From positions 1 through 20,671 of the forward strand of contig JBFFZZ010000023.1 of assembly GCA_041568335.1 (NCBI GenBank): a DNA stretch of 20,671 bases, in the 5' to 3' direction. The DNA comes from WVWW01 sp041568335. Its GTDB lineage: Bacteria > Acidobacteriota > Polarisedimenticolia > Polarisedimenticolales > Polarisedimenticolaceae. How positions within the stretch are numbered: position 1 is the first letter of the stretch; every line of letters begins with the position of its first letter. Shown here piece after piece: positions 6,914 to 13,816 of this stretch. Under the pieces are notes generated by a model that did not search any database, had not been told where the DNA came from, and saw nothing but the letters and a program-made list of their open reading frames with translations. The position numbers were made by a program, and so were the translations under genes.

Positions 6914-8340
6914 TGATTCGCTCGTCGTGCATTTGCTTCGGGATCGCCATCGTCGCGAGCCTCGTCGCGACTCCGCTGGCCGCGGCGGATCCCGTTCTGT
7001 TCGAAGAGGCGAGCTCGGGGATCCTCGAGCTGGACGGACACTCACGTTTGGAAGTCAAGGGTTTCAACGGGACGGTCTTCGTTCGGGCGGGTCGCAAAGG
7101 CGAGTTGCGTTACTCGGCGGTCACCCGCGCCGCGCGCAAGGATCCGCACCCGGTGGCCCTGTGGCTCAAGGGCGGCACGATCATCTTCCGACCGGTGGCC
7201 GGGCAGGAAGCGGACGAGATCATCCTCAACGTCGCGCTGTCCGAGGGCGTGCGCGTGCACATCGAGCAGACGGGCGGCAAGGTCCAGGTGGCCAGCCTGC
7301 TGGCCGACGTGTCCGTCGATGCCGAGCGCTCGGAGGTGGATATTCGCGGAGCGGCGGAGCCCGTCGCGGTCGAGCTGGACGGCGGGACGCTGCGGCTCGA
7401 CAGCCTGCTCGGTACGGCAACGGTTCGCGGCGCCGGATTGAGCGACGTCGCGCTGGAGCGGTTGAACGCCCCGCTCAGCCTGTCGTTGACCAAGAGCACG
7501 GTCAACGCGGCCGCCCTGCACACGACCCAGCTGGATCTGAGCGAGACGACGTTCGACGTCGTCGGTTCGATGGGCAGCATTTCGGGCACCGCCGTCGACA
7601 GCCGGCTGACACTCAGGAAGGTCCGCGGCGGGGGAACGCTGGATCTCGAAAACACCCCGGTGAGCCTGCTCGAGTCGCGCGGGACGTTCGTCATCGAAAG
7701 CGATGCGGAGGTCCGTTTCACCCGGCTCGAGGGCACCCTGAGCGTCACCGGGCTCGGTGGCGCCGTCGTGGGGGAGGGTCACGGGGGCGACGTGTCGGTC
7801 GGCAACCGTGACGCACGGGTCGAGCTGACGAACATCGCCGGCCCCGTTGCGGTGAACGGGGACACGCTGCAGGTTCAGCTCAAGGAGATCGCCAACACGG
7901 TCAAGCTGGAGCTCGTCGGTTCCGAGGTCATCGCCGAAGGGATCCAGGGCGGCATCGACGTGACGAACGAGTACGGCGACGTCGTTGTCCGTTCGGTGCA
8001 GGGTTTGACGAAGATCGTCAACCGTAACGGCAACGTCCACGCGCTGGACCTGAGCGGAAGCGCGGAGATCGAAACCGAAGGCCCCGAGCTGCGAGTTCAG
8101 TGGCGCACGCTCGGTCGCGACCGCGACAGCCGGGTTCAGAACACGGGAGGCGATGTCTATATCACCTTCGCCGCGGGCGACGGCGGACTCGTGGAAGCCG
8201 AGGCCGATTCGATCGAGACCGACCTTGACGAGCTGGAGGTCGGCGGCGATGGGCGATCCGCGAGCGGCGAGCTCGGGGAGGCGAAGACACCGGCGATCAA
8301 GTTGAACGCGTCGGGACGGCTGGTCGTCTCCCGTCAGTAA
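6913..8340 (+). CDS. Secreted repeat protein, probable beta-solenoid (DUF4097/adhesin-like)
   Basis: The predicted protein has 475 residues. Residues 1-24 form a Sec signal peptide (basic n-region MIR, hydrophobic core FGIAIVASLVATPL, cleavage probably after AAA). The mature part is built of short beta-strand-rich units of about 18-22 residues with alternating hydrophobic positions and Gly/Asn turns, for example VELDGGTLRLDSLLGTATV and VTNEYGDVVVRSVQGLTKIV. This pattern is typical of right-handed beta-solenoids and of the DUF4097 'putative adhesin' family. No catalytic motif is seen. GAAAGG lies 6 bases before ATG 6913, favouring it over the in-frame GTG 6910; the TGATG junction couples it to rnc. 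It probably acts in the periplasm or at the cell surface. Its stop overlaps the convergent ThiF-rhodanese gene by 7 bases. An exact role cannot be named. Confidence 0.75.
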   Translation: MIRSSCICFGIAIVASLVATPLAAADPVLFEEASSGILELDGHSRLEVKGFNGTVFVRAGRKGELRYSAVTRAARKDPHPVALWLKGGTIIFRPVAGQEADEIILNVALSEGVRVHIEQTGGKVQVASLLADVSVDAERSEVDIRGAAEPVAVELDGGTLRLDSLLGTATVRGAGLSDVALERLNAPLSLSLTKSTVNAAALHTTQLDLSETTFDVVGSMGSISGTAVDSRLTLRKVRGGGTLDLENTPVSLLESRGTFVIESDAEVRFTRLEGTLSVTGLGGAVVGEGHGGDVSVGNRDARVELTNIAGPVAVNGDTLQVQLKEIANTVKLELVGSEVIAEGIQGGIDVTNEYGDVVVRSVQGLTKIVNRNGNVHALDLSGSAEIETEGPELRVQWRTLGRDRDSRVQNTGGDVYITFAAGDGGLVEAEADSIETDLDELEVGGDGRSASGELGEAKTPAIKLNASGRLVVSRQ

Positions 8341-8355
8341 CGCGGCATCGACGGG
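8330..8355. terminator. Inverted repeat across convergent stop codons (candidate terminator)
   Basis: CCCGTC (8330-8335) and GACGGG (8350-8355) form a 6-bp stem around a 14-base loop. The stem's left arm and the loop contain both convergent stop codons. No T-tract follows on either strand, so function as a bidirectional terminator is inferred and weak. Confidence 0.25.
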
Positions 8356-9464
8356 TCGATCTCGCTACCCCACCGGTCCAAGCCGCCGCTGAGGTTGACC
8401 ACGCGACGGAAGCCGCGCTGCGCCAGCAGACGGACCGCGCGCGCGGCACGCCCACCCATCTTGCAGTACACCACCCAAGATTCGGCGGGGTCCAGCTCGC
8501 CGACACGCTGCTCCAACTCGGCGATCGGGATGTGCAGCGCTCCATCGAGCCGGGTGATGGCCCACTCTTCCGCCGTCCGCACGTCGAGGAGACGGGGCGG
8601 AGTCGCGGCGAGCTGTCGGGCCAGCTCGGCGGGCTCGATCTCCTCGACCTCCTGGTCGGGGAGCTCGCACGAGACATCGATCGAGGACAGCTCCGTGATC
8701 GTCGGGGCCTCTCCGCAGACGGGGCATCCGGGGTCGCGCCGGATCGACAGCTCGCGGAAGCGCATCTCCAGTGCATCGAACAGGAGCAGCCGCCGGTTGA
8801 GCGACCTTCCCCGACCCAGCACGAGCTTGATCGCTTCGGTCGCCTGCAACGTTCCGATGATGCCCGGCAAGATCCCGAGCACGCCTCCCTCGGCGCAGCT
8901 CGGGACGGTGCCCGGGGGCGGCGCCTCCGGGTACAGGCAGCGGTAGCAGGGACCGTCCTCGAGCCCGAAGACGGAGACCTGCCCCTCGAACCGGAAGATG
9001 CTCCCGTAGACATTGGGTTTGCCGCGAAGCACGCAGGCGTCGTTGACCAGGTAGCGCGTGGCGAAGTTGTCGGTCCCGTCGATCACGATGTCGTAGGCGT
9101 CGACGAGATCGAAGGCGTTGTCGACATCGAACTGCGAGGCGTACGGCTCGACGGTGACATGCGGGTTGATGTCACGGATCCGCTCCGCCGCGCGTTCGAC
9201 CTTGGAGCGGCCGATGTCCCGGTTGGCGTAGAGGATCTGACGCTGCAGGTTACTCAGATCCACCGCGTCGAAGTCGACGATCCCGATCCGGCCCATGCCG
9301 GCCGCGGCGAGGTAGATCGCCAGCGGCGAGCCCAAGCCGCCGACCCCGACGAGGAGCACACTCGCCTCGGCCAGCCGCTGCTGGCCCTCGACACCGACCT
9401 GCGGGAGCGTGAGGTGCCTGCTGTAGCGTTGGATCTGCTCCGGACTCAGCGACATGAAGGCCAT
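8334..9464 (-). CDS. ThiF/MoeB-type sulfur-carrier adenylyltransferase fused to rhodanese
   Basis: The predicted protein has 376 residues. An E1-like domain (about 1-260) shows the ATP-binding GVGGLGSP (40-47), DFDAVDLSNLQRQ (64-76) and DGTDNFATRYLVND (129-142). It also has a zinc site made of CYRC (173-176) and CPVC (247-250), and the PSCAEGGVLGILPG loop with C190. A C-terminal rhodanese domain (about 275-372) has the active-site loop YCKMGGRA with persulfide-forming C334. The family adenylates the C-terminal Gly of ThiS or MoaD and delivers sulfur; the fused rhodanese can supply that sulfur. Its position divergent from the thi operon argues for ThiS as partner, though service of MoaD cannot be excluded. 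ATG 9464 has a modest GGCGGG ribosome site; ATG 9455 (MSLSPEQIQRYSRHL) is an equally family-like start. Confidence 0.92.
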   Translation of the reverse strand: MAFMSLSPEQIQRYSRHLTLPQVGVEGQQRLAEASVLLVGVGGLGSPLAIYLAAAGMGRIGIVDFDAVDLSNLQRQILYANRDIGRSKVERAAERIRDINPHVTVEPYASQFDVDNAFDLVDAYDIVIDGTDNFATRYLVNDACVLRGKPNVYGSIFRFEGQVSVFGLEDGPCYRCLYPEAPPPGTVPSCAEGGVLGILPGIIGTLQATEAIKLVLGRGRSLNRRLLLFDALEMRFRELSIRRDPGCPVCGEAPTITELSSIDVSCELPDQEVEEIEPAELARQLAATPPRLLDVRTAEEWAITRLDGALHIPIAELEQRVGELDPAESWVVYCKMGGRAARAVRLLAQRGFRRVVNLSGGLDRWGSEIDPSMPRY

Positions 9465-9491
9465 TGTTGCCCGCCGGGTTGCGGGTTTCAA
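9463..9491 (-). promoter_or_regulatory. Candidate promoter of the ThiF-rhodanese gene
   Basis: On the minus strand TTGAAA (9486-9491) and AACAAT (9463-9468) are exactly 17 bases apart, with 5 of 6 and 4 of 6 matches to consensus. Transcription would begin 6-7 bases later, beside ATG 9455, implying a leaderless message if real. In that case ATG 9464 would not be the start. It shares its -35 hexamer with the candidate thi promoter on the other strand. Confidence 0.35.
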
Positions 9492-9514
9492 CCGTGCTCC
9501 CGGCGCGCTATGAT
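9486..9514 (+). promoter_or_regulatory. Candidate promoter of the thi operon
   Basis: TATGAT (9509-9514) is a strong -10 match (5 of 6). The hexamer 17 bases upstream is TTTCAA (9486-9491), a weak -35. Predicted transcription starts near 9521, only about 3 bases before the first riboswitch helix, so the RNA begins almost directly with the aptamer. Confidence 0.5.
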
Positions 9515-9523
9515 GGCCTCTAC

Positions 9524-9606
9524 GGCGAACCCGGGGTGGCCAGAGAAGGCCTGAGAGACGACCCGTCGAACCTGATCCGGTTAACACCGGCGTAGGAAGC
9601 GTCGCC
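9524..9606 (+). ncRNA. TPP riboswitch (THI element)
   Basis: The thiamin pyrophosphate aptamer is recognisable from its conserved blocks: GGGGTG (9533-9538), CTGAGA (9551-9556), GAACCTGATCCGGTTAACAC (9568-9587) and GGCGTAGGAAG. The closing helix P1 pairs GGCGA (9524-9528) with TCGCC (9602-9606). It senses TPP in the nascent mRNA and represses thiamin synthesis when TPP is abundant. It lies on the plus strand, 46 bases before the chosen thiD start, so it controls the thiD-to-tenI operon and not the divergent ThiF-rhodanese gene. No intrinsic terminator with a T-tract is seen after it. Instead CTCTCG (9612-9617) can pair with TGGGAG (9642-9647), covering the thiD ribosome site, which suggests translational control (inference). 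Confidence 0.93.
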
Positions 9607-9652
9607 AACGCCTCTCGCCAAGCCGCGGATTCGCCCGGAGATGGGAGACCCC

Positions 9653-10432
9653 GTGCGACCGGTCGTACTCACGATTGCCGGCCTGGACCCCGGTGGAGGA
9701 GCCGGGATCGTCGCCGACATCCGGGCGATCGAGGCCCACGGTTGCTGGGCCGCGGCCGTCGTGACGACGCTGACCGTCCAGACGGTCCGGCGCGTGGGAG
9801 AGATCCACACCCCACCGCCCGCGCTGATCCGCGCCCAGATCGAGGCGGTGTTCGACGACCATCCCGTCGCCGCGGTCAAGATCGGACTGCTCGGAAACCC
9901 CTCCATGATCGATGCCGTTGCGGACGGCATCGCAGGGCGCGGGGTACCCGTCGTGCTGGACCCGGTCTGCGCGGCGACGAGCGGGGCACGATTCCTCGAC
10001 CCCGCCGCGCGCGACCGTTTGCGCGGCCGTCTGCTGCCCCACGTCGCTGTGCTCACGCCGAACCGCGAGGAGGCCCGCTGGTTGGCGCGGCTCTCGCAGC
10101 CGGTGGATGTCTCGAATGCGGCCCGAGTGCTGCTGAAAGACGGCGTGGGCCACGTGCTGGTCACCGGCGCGAAGTCGTCCGCGGGCATCTACGAAGATCG
10201 CTTGTACACACGTGACACGGTCCTCTCGATCGAACATCGAGAGATCACGACGAATCGCGTTCACGGCACGGGTTGCCTGCATTCCGCGAGCATCGCGGCC
10301 CACCTCGCCCGGGGCGCAACGGTCCCGGAATCCGCGCGCGCCGCGGCCGGGTGGATGGAGCGTGTCCTCGACAACGCCGTGGCTTTCGGTGGCGCAGGCG
10401 CCCCGGACGGCGCCATCCCGGTGATCGCATGA
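9653..10432 (+). CDS. thiD: Hydroxymethylpyrimidine/phosphomethylpyrimidine kinase
   Basis: The product has 259 residues from the chosen start. ThiD phosphorylates HMP and then HMP-P to HMP-PP, the pyrimidine half of thiamin. The N-terminal VLTIAGLDPGGGAGI (5-19) is the family's substrate-binding motif. LTPNREEA (134-141) and the anion-hole motif HGTGCLHSASIAA (204-216), with the typical Cys in GTGC, place it in the ribokinase-like ThiD family. GTG 9653 is preferred because GGGAG lies 5 bases upstream and the protein then begins MRPVVLTIAG, like most homologues. The alternative ATG 9641 would add four residues (MGDP) but has GGAG directly abutting it. It is the first gene after the TPP riboswitch; its stop overlaps thiE by 4 bases. 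Confidence 0.94.
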   Translation: MRPVVLTIAGLDPGGGAGIVADIRAIEAHGCWAAAVVTTLTVQTVRRVGEIHTPPPALIRAQIEAVFDDHPVAAVKIGLLGNPSMIDAVADGIAGRGVPVVLDPVCAATSGARFLDPAARDRLRGRLLPHVAVLTPNREEARWLARLSQPVDVSNAARVLLKDGVGHVLVTGAKSSAGIYEDRLYTRDTVLSIEHREITTNRVHGTGCLHSASIAAHLARGATVPESARAAAGWMERVLDNAVAFGGAGAPDGAIPVIA

Positions 10433-11082
10433 TGACGACGATGAACCCCGGACGGCTGCACGTGATCACCGACGAGACCGTGCAACACCGCTTCCGGCAC
10501 GAAGAGCTTGCCGCGGCAGCGCTCGACGGCGGCGCCGACGTCGTGCAGTACCGTGAAAAACGCCGGCTCCCACGGGAGTCGCGATTGCGGGTCGCGCGGG
10601 GTGTGATCGCGGCGGCAGGGCCGCACCGTTGTATCGTCAACGACGACGTCGAGCTCGCGCGCGCCGTGGGCGCCTGGGGCGTCCACCTCGGCCCGGCGGA
10701 CCGGTCACCGGACGAAGCCCGTGCCGCCTGGCCGGAGGTCGGCTGTGTCGGGGCCACGGCAAACAACCTCGAACGGGCCGTGAGGGTCGCGAGCGAGCGT
10801 CCGGATTATCTCGGGGTGGGCCCGGTGTTCGCGACGAGCTCCAAGGCGCGGCCGGCGCCCGTACTGGGGCTGGGCGGCCTGGAGCGGATCGTACGCGCCG
10901 TCCGGATCCCCGTCGTCGCGATCGGCGGGATCACGCACGAGAACGTCGAATCCGTCCTGGCGACCGGTGCGTGGGGCGTCGCGGTGTTGTCCTCGGTCGC
11001 GGCCGACTCCGATCCACGGGGCGCCGTCGAACGTCTGCGCGAGCGCATGGAGCGCTCGATCGCCAGGGGAGTTGCGCGATGA
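10429..11082 (+). CDS. thiE: Thiamine-phosphate synthase
   Basis: The product has 217 residues and a TIM-barrel fold. ThiE couples HMP-PP with thiazole phosphate to give thiamin phosphate. Key residues are present: QYREK (40-44) for pyrophosphate contact, the metal-site VNDD (70-73) and D91 in GVHLGPAD (84-91), GPVFATSSK (131-139) and VAIGGI (163-168). Two positions differ from the common family pattern: P instead of Q in HLGP, and GATANN (108-113) where GxSxH is usual, although a hydroxyl residue (T110) is kept. ATG 10429 overlaps the thiD stop (ATGA); other in-frame ATGs at 10432 and 10441 are possible. The stop overlaps thiO by 4 bases. Confidence 0.94.
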   Translation: MMTTMNPGRLHVITDETVQHRFRHEELAAAALDGGADVVQYREKRRLPRESRLRVARGVIAAAGPHRCIVNDDVELARAVGAWGVHLGPADRSPDEARAAWPEVGCVGATANNLERAVRVASERPDYLGVGPVFATSSKARPAPVLGLGGLERIVRAVRIPVVAIGGITHENVESVLATGAWGVAVLSSVAADSDPRGAVERLRERMERSIARGVAR

Positions 11083-12224
11083 ACGGTGGACGCGATTTCG
11101 ACGTGATCGTCGTCGGCGCCGGTGTGATCGGATTGTCGATCGCCTACGAGCTGCTTCGGCGCGAACGTTCCGTTCTGGTGATCGAGAAGGAGCGGCCCGG
11201 CGCGGGCGCCTCCTCGGTGGCGGGCGGGATGCTGGCCCCGGTCTCCGAGAGTGAGGACCAGCCCGAAGCGCTCACCGAGTTGTGCCTCGAGGCGGCCCGA
11301 CGCTACCCGGGTTTCGTCGCCGAGCTGGAACGGCTGGCGGAACGGTCGACGCGCTACCGCGACGAGGGGACCCTGTGGGTCGCGCTGAACCGCGATGATC
11401 AAGAAGAGCTCTCGCGTCTCGAGTCGGTCCTGCGAACCCGCGACCTCGCGGTCGAGCCGCTCGATGCGGCGGGCGTCGCACGGTTGGAACCGCATCTCTC
11501 GCCGCGCGTCCTGGGTGGCCTGCACGTTCCGGGCGATCACCAGATCGATCCGCGAGCGTTGTTGCACGTGTTGCAACGCGCCGTACGCGGTCTGGGCGGC
11601 CGCTTCCTGTGTCCGTCGCACGTCGAGCGGGTCGTCGAGCGAGGCGGTCGAGCCGCGGGGGTGATCGCCGTCGATCCGGATGGGCGTGAACACGCGTGGT
11701 CCGCCCGTCACACGGTGCTCGCTGCGGGTGCCTGGACCAGCGCCGAGATGCTCGGCCCCGCGACGACCGTGCCCGTGAGACCGGTCAAGGGGCAGCTGGT
11801 GCGGCTGCAGGGGCCGCCCTTGATCCGGCACGTCGCCCATACACCGGATGTCTACGTCATCCCGCGAGAAGACGGCGAGCTGCTGATCGGGGCCACGGTC
11901 GAGGAGATGGGCTTCGACGTGTCGCCGCGCGCGGGTGCGGTCATGGATCTGCTTCGACATGCCTGGGAGCTTCTTCCCGGCAGTTACGATCTTCATTTCG
12001 TCTCGGTCGATGTCGGGCTGAGACCGGCGACCGACGATCACACCCCGTTGATCGGACCGGTGGGTATCGACGGGCTGCTGTTGGCCACCGGGCACTATCG
12101 CAACGGCATCCTGCTCGCGCCGGTCACGGCCAAGGCGATCGGCGATTTTGTCACGGAGTCGGCGGTGGATCGGTGTGTGATGCCGTTTGCCCCACCGGTG
12201 GTGGGCACGGCGGAGACGGCGTGA
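11079..12224 (+). CDS. thiO: Glycine oxidase
   Basis: The 381-residue flavoprotein of the DAO family oxidises glycine with O2 to dehydroglycine (iminoacetate), the C2-N donor for the thiazole ring. The FAD-binding VVGAGVIGLSIAYELL is at 11-26 and the ThiO-typical GAGASSVAGGMLAP at 41-54. Near the end, GHYRNGILLAP (about 338-348) is the family's C-terminal flavin motif. AGGGGAG lies a suitable distance before ATG 11079, which overlaps the thiE stop (ATGA). Use of ThiO rather than radical-SAM ThiH implies an oxygen-dependent route. The stop overlaps the thiS start by one base (TGATG). Confidence 0.95.
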   Translation: MNGGRDFDVIVVGAGVIGLSIAYELLRRERSVLVIEKERPGAGASSVAGGMLAPVSESEDQPEALTELCLEAARRYPGFVAELERLAERSTRYRDEGTLWVALNRDDQEELSRLESVLRTRDLAVEPLDAAGVARLEPHLSPRVLGGLHVPGDHQIDPRALLHVLQRAVRGLGGRFLCPSHVERVVERGGRAAGVIAVDPDGREHAWSARHTVLAAGAWTSAEMLGPATTVPVRPVKGQLVRLQGPPLIRHVAHTPDVYVIPREDGELLIGATVEEMGFDVSPRAGAVMDLLRHAWELLPGSYDLHFVSVDVGLRPATDDHTPLIGPVGIDGLLLATGHYRNGILLAPVTAKAIGDFVTESAVDRCVMPFAPPVVGTAETA

Positions 12225-12436
12225 TGGATCCGAGGACGATCCGGCTCAACGGTAAACCGTACGAAACGACGGCTACAACGCTGGGCGATCTGTTGCGTCA
12301 GCTCGACCTCGGCGAAACGGCCACAGGCATCGCGGTCGCGATCAACGGAGCGGTCGTCCCACGCAGCGGCTGGGCGCGGCACGCGCTGCACGTCGGAGAT
12401 CGCGTCGAGGTAGTCGGCGCGGTCCAGGGAGGTTGA
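12224..12436 (+). CDS. thiS: Sulfur carrier protein ThiS
   Basis: The product is a 70-residue ubiquitin-like beta-grasp protein ending in the obligatory Gly-Gly (VVGAVQGG). The C-terminal Gly is adenylated by the ThiF-type E1 and converted to a thiocarboxylate that gives sulfur to ThiG. Family-like segments are IRLNGKPY (6-13), AVAINGAVVPRSGW (37-50) and the LHVGDRVEVVGAVQGG tail. It sits between thiO and thiG, the usual arrangement. The start overlaps the thiO stop by one base. The codons for Gln-Gly-Gly (CAGGGAGGT) also serve as the Shine-Dalgarno sequence of thiG. Confidence 0.95.
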   Translation: MDPRTIRLNGKPYETTATTLGDLLRQLDLGETATGIAVAINGAVVPRSGWARHALHVGDRVEVVGAVQGG

Positions 12437-12437
12437 C

Positions 12438-13223
12438 ATGACAGGCGGAACGGATCTCTGGCGGCTCGGCGATCTGGAGCTCGAATCCCGGCTGGTGCTC
12501 GGCACCGCGCGCTATCCCTCGAGAAGAGTCCTGCTCGACTCCCTGGAGGCATCGGGCTGCGAGCTCGTAACGGTCGCGCTTCGCCGCGTCGGCATCGGCG
12601 GCGAGGCGGACAACCTCTACAACGTGTTGCGGCGGGCGGGCTACCGGTTGCTACCCAACACTGCGGGGTGCTACACGGCGCGTGACGCGGTGCTGACGGC
12701 CGAGCTTGCGCGCGAGGCGTTGGAATCGAACCTGATCAAGCTCGAAGTGATTGCGGATGACGAGACTCTCCTGCCGGATACGGAGGCGCTGCTCGTCGCC
12801 GCCAAGCAGCTCGTCGCACGGGGTTTCAACGTGTTGCCGTACACGAACGACGACCCGGTGACCGCGCGGCGCCTGGAGGAGGCGGGCTGCGCCGCGGTGA
12901 TGCCCCTCGGCGCGCCGATCGGGTCGGGGCTGGGTATCCGCAACCCGCACAACATCGAGTTGATCCGTCAGTCCGCCGGGGTTCCGGTGATCGTCGATGC
13001 CGGCGTCGGCACCGCGTCCGACGTCGCGTTCGCCATGGAGCTCGGCTGCGACGCCGTGCTGTTGAACAGCGCGGTCGCGCGTGCGCGCCATCCCGTGCGG
13101 ATGGCCGCGGCGATGCGCGACGCCTGCCGCGCCGGTTTTGCGGCGCGCTCGGCGGGCCGCATCCCGAAGAAGTTCCTGGCCGACGCCTCCTCGCCGTCCG
13201 CGGGTCGCATCGAAAGCGTATGA
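12438..13223 (+). CDS. thiG: Thiazole synthase
   Basis: The product has 261 residues and a TIM-barrel fold. ThiG condenses deoxyxylulose 5-phosphate, dehydroglycine and ThiS-thiocarboxylate sulfur into the thiazole phosphate tautomer. The Schiff-base lysine is K101 in NLIKLEVI. Other family motifs are LVLGTARY (19-26), NTAGCYTARDA (74-84), MPLGAPIGSGLGI (155-167), VIVDAGVGTASD (184-195) and LLNSAVARA (208-216). A strong GGGAGG lies 6 bases before ATG 12438, one base after the thiS stop. The stop overlaps the next gene by 4 bases. Confidence 0.97.
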   Translation: MTGGTDLWRLGDLELESRLVLGTARYPSRRVLLDSLEASGCELVTVALRRVGIGGEADNLYNVLRRAGYRLLPNTAGCYTARDAVLTAELAREALESNLIKLEVIADDETLLPDTEALLVAAKQLVARGFNVLPYTNDDPVTARRLEEAGCAAVMPLGAPIGSGLGIRNPHNIELIRQSAGVPVIVDAGVGTASDVAFAMELGCDAVLLNSAVARARHPVRMAAAMRDACRAGFAARSAGRIPKKFLADASSPSAGRIESV

Positions 13224-13816
13224 AGCACGGGAAGATCCCGGCACGACTGCTGTGGATCGTCGACCGGCCGGCGATCGAGAACGGGGTCCTGACCAGCGCT
13301 CTTCGTGTCGGGGTTCCGTGGATCCACCTGCGCGACGACGGGGTCGAGTCCGACGTTTGGCGCGCCCGGCTCGCCTCCTTCCAGGGGACTCGGGTGGTGG
13401 TGAACGGCGGCCCCTCCTGGGCGTTGGAGGAGGGGTGGGGAGCGCACCTCAAGGCCTCGCAATCGACGCTGTCGACGAAACAGCGTGCCGCCTGGAGCCT
13501 GCTGGGGCGCTCCGTGCACGACATCGGGGAGACCCATGCGGCGTCGTGTGATGAGCCCGACTATCTCGTGGCGGGACCGGTCTTCCCGACGTCATCGAAA
13601 GCCGGACACCCCGGCATCGGACTCGACGCGCTGCGGAGCATCGTTCGTTCCGCGCATGGACGACCCGTTCTCGCCATCGGGGGGATCGTCCCCGGAAACG
13701 TGCGTTCCGTGATCGATGCCGGCGCCTTCGGTGTTTCCGTGCGATCGGGGATCACGGAGGCTCCCGATCCGGCCGCGGCTGTCGAGGCGCTCCTGCTACC
13801 AGTCGATCCGCGCTAG
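13220..13816 (+). CDS. tenI: TenI-like thiazole tautomerase (ThiE paralogue)
   Basis: This 198-residue protein is a ThiE-superfamily TIM barrel. It lacks ThiE catalytic residues: YREK is replaced by HLRDD (36-40), VNDD by VNGG (61-64), and HLGxxD by HLKAS (76-80). It keeps GRSVH (96-100), which matches the GRSVH of Bacillus subtilis TenI whose His is catalytic, together with GPVFPTSSK (119-127) and AIGGI (152-156). TenI aromatises the ThiG product to the carboxy-thiazole phosphate. Its place directly after thiG, with a 4-base ATGA overlap, supports that step. A second thiamin-phosphate synthase is the alternative but is unlikely given the missing metal-binding residues. It ends the operon and overlaps the convergent lipoprotein gene by 21 bases. 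Confidence 0.85.
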   Translation: MKHGKIPARLLWIVDRPAIENGVLTSALRVGVPWIHLRDDGVESDVWRARLASFQGTRVVVNGGPSWALEEGWGAHLKASQSTLSTKQRAAWSLLGRSVHDIGETHAASCDEPDYLVAGPVFPTSSKAGHPGIGLDALRSIVRSAHGRPVLAIGGIVPGNVRSVIDAGAFGVSVRSGITEAPDPAAAVEALLLPVDPR

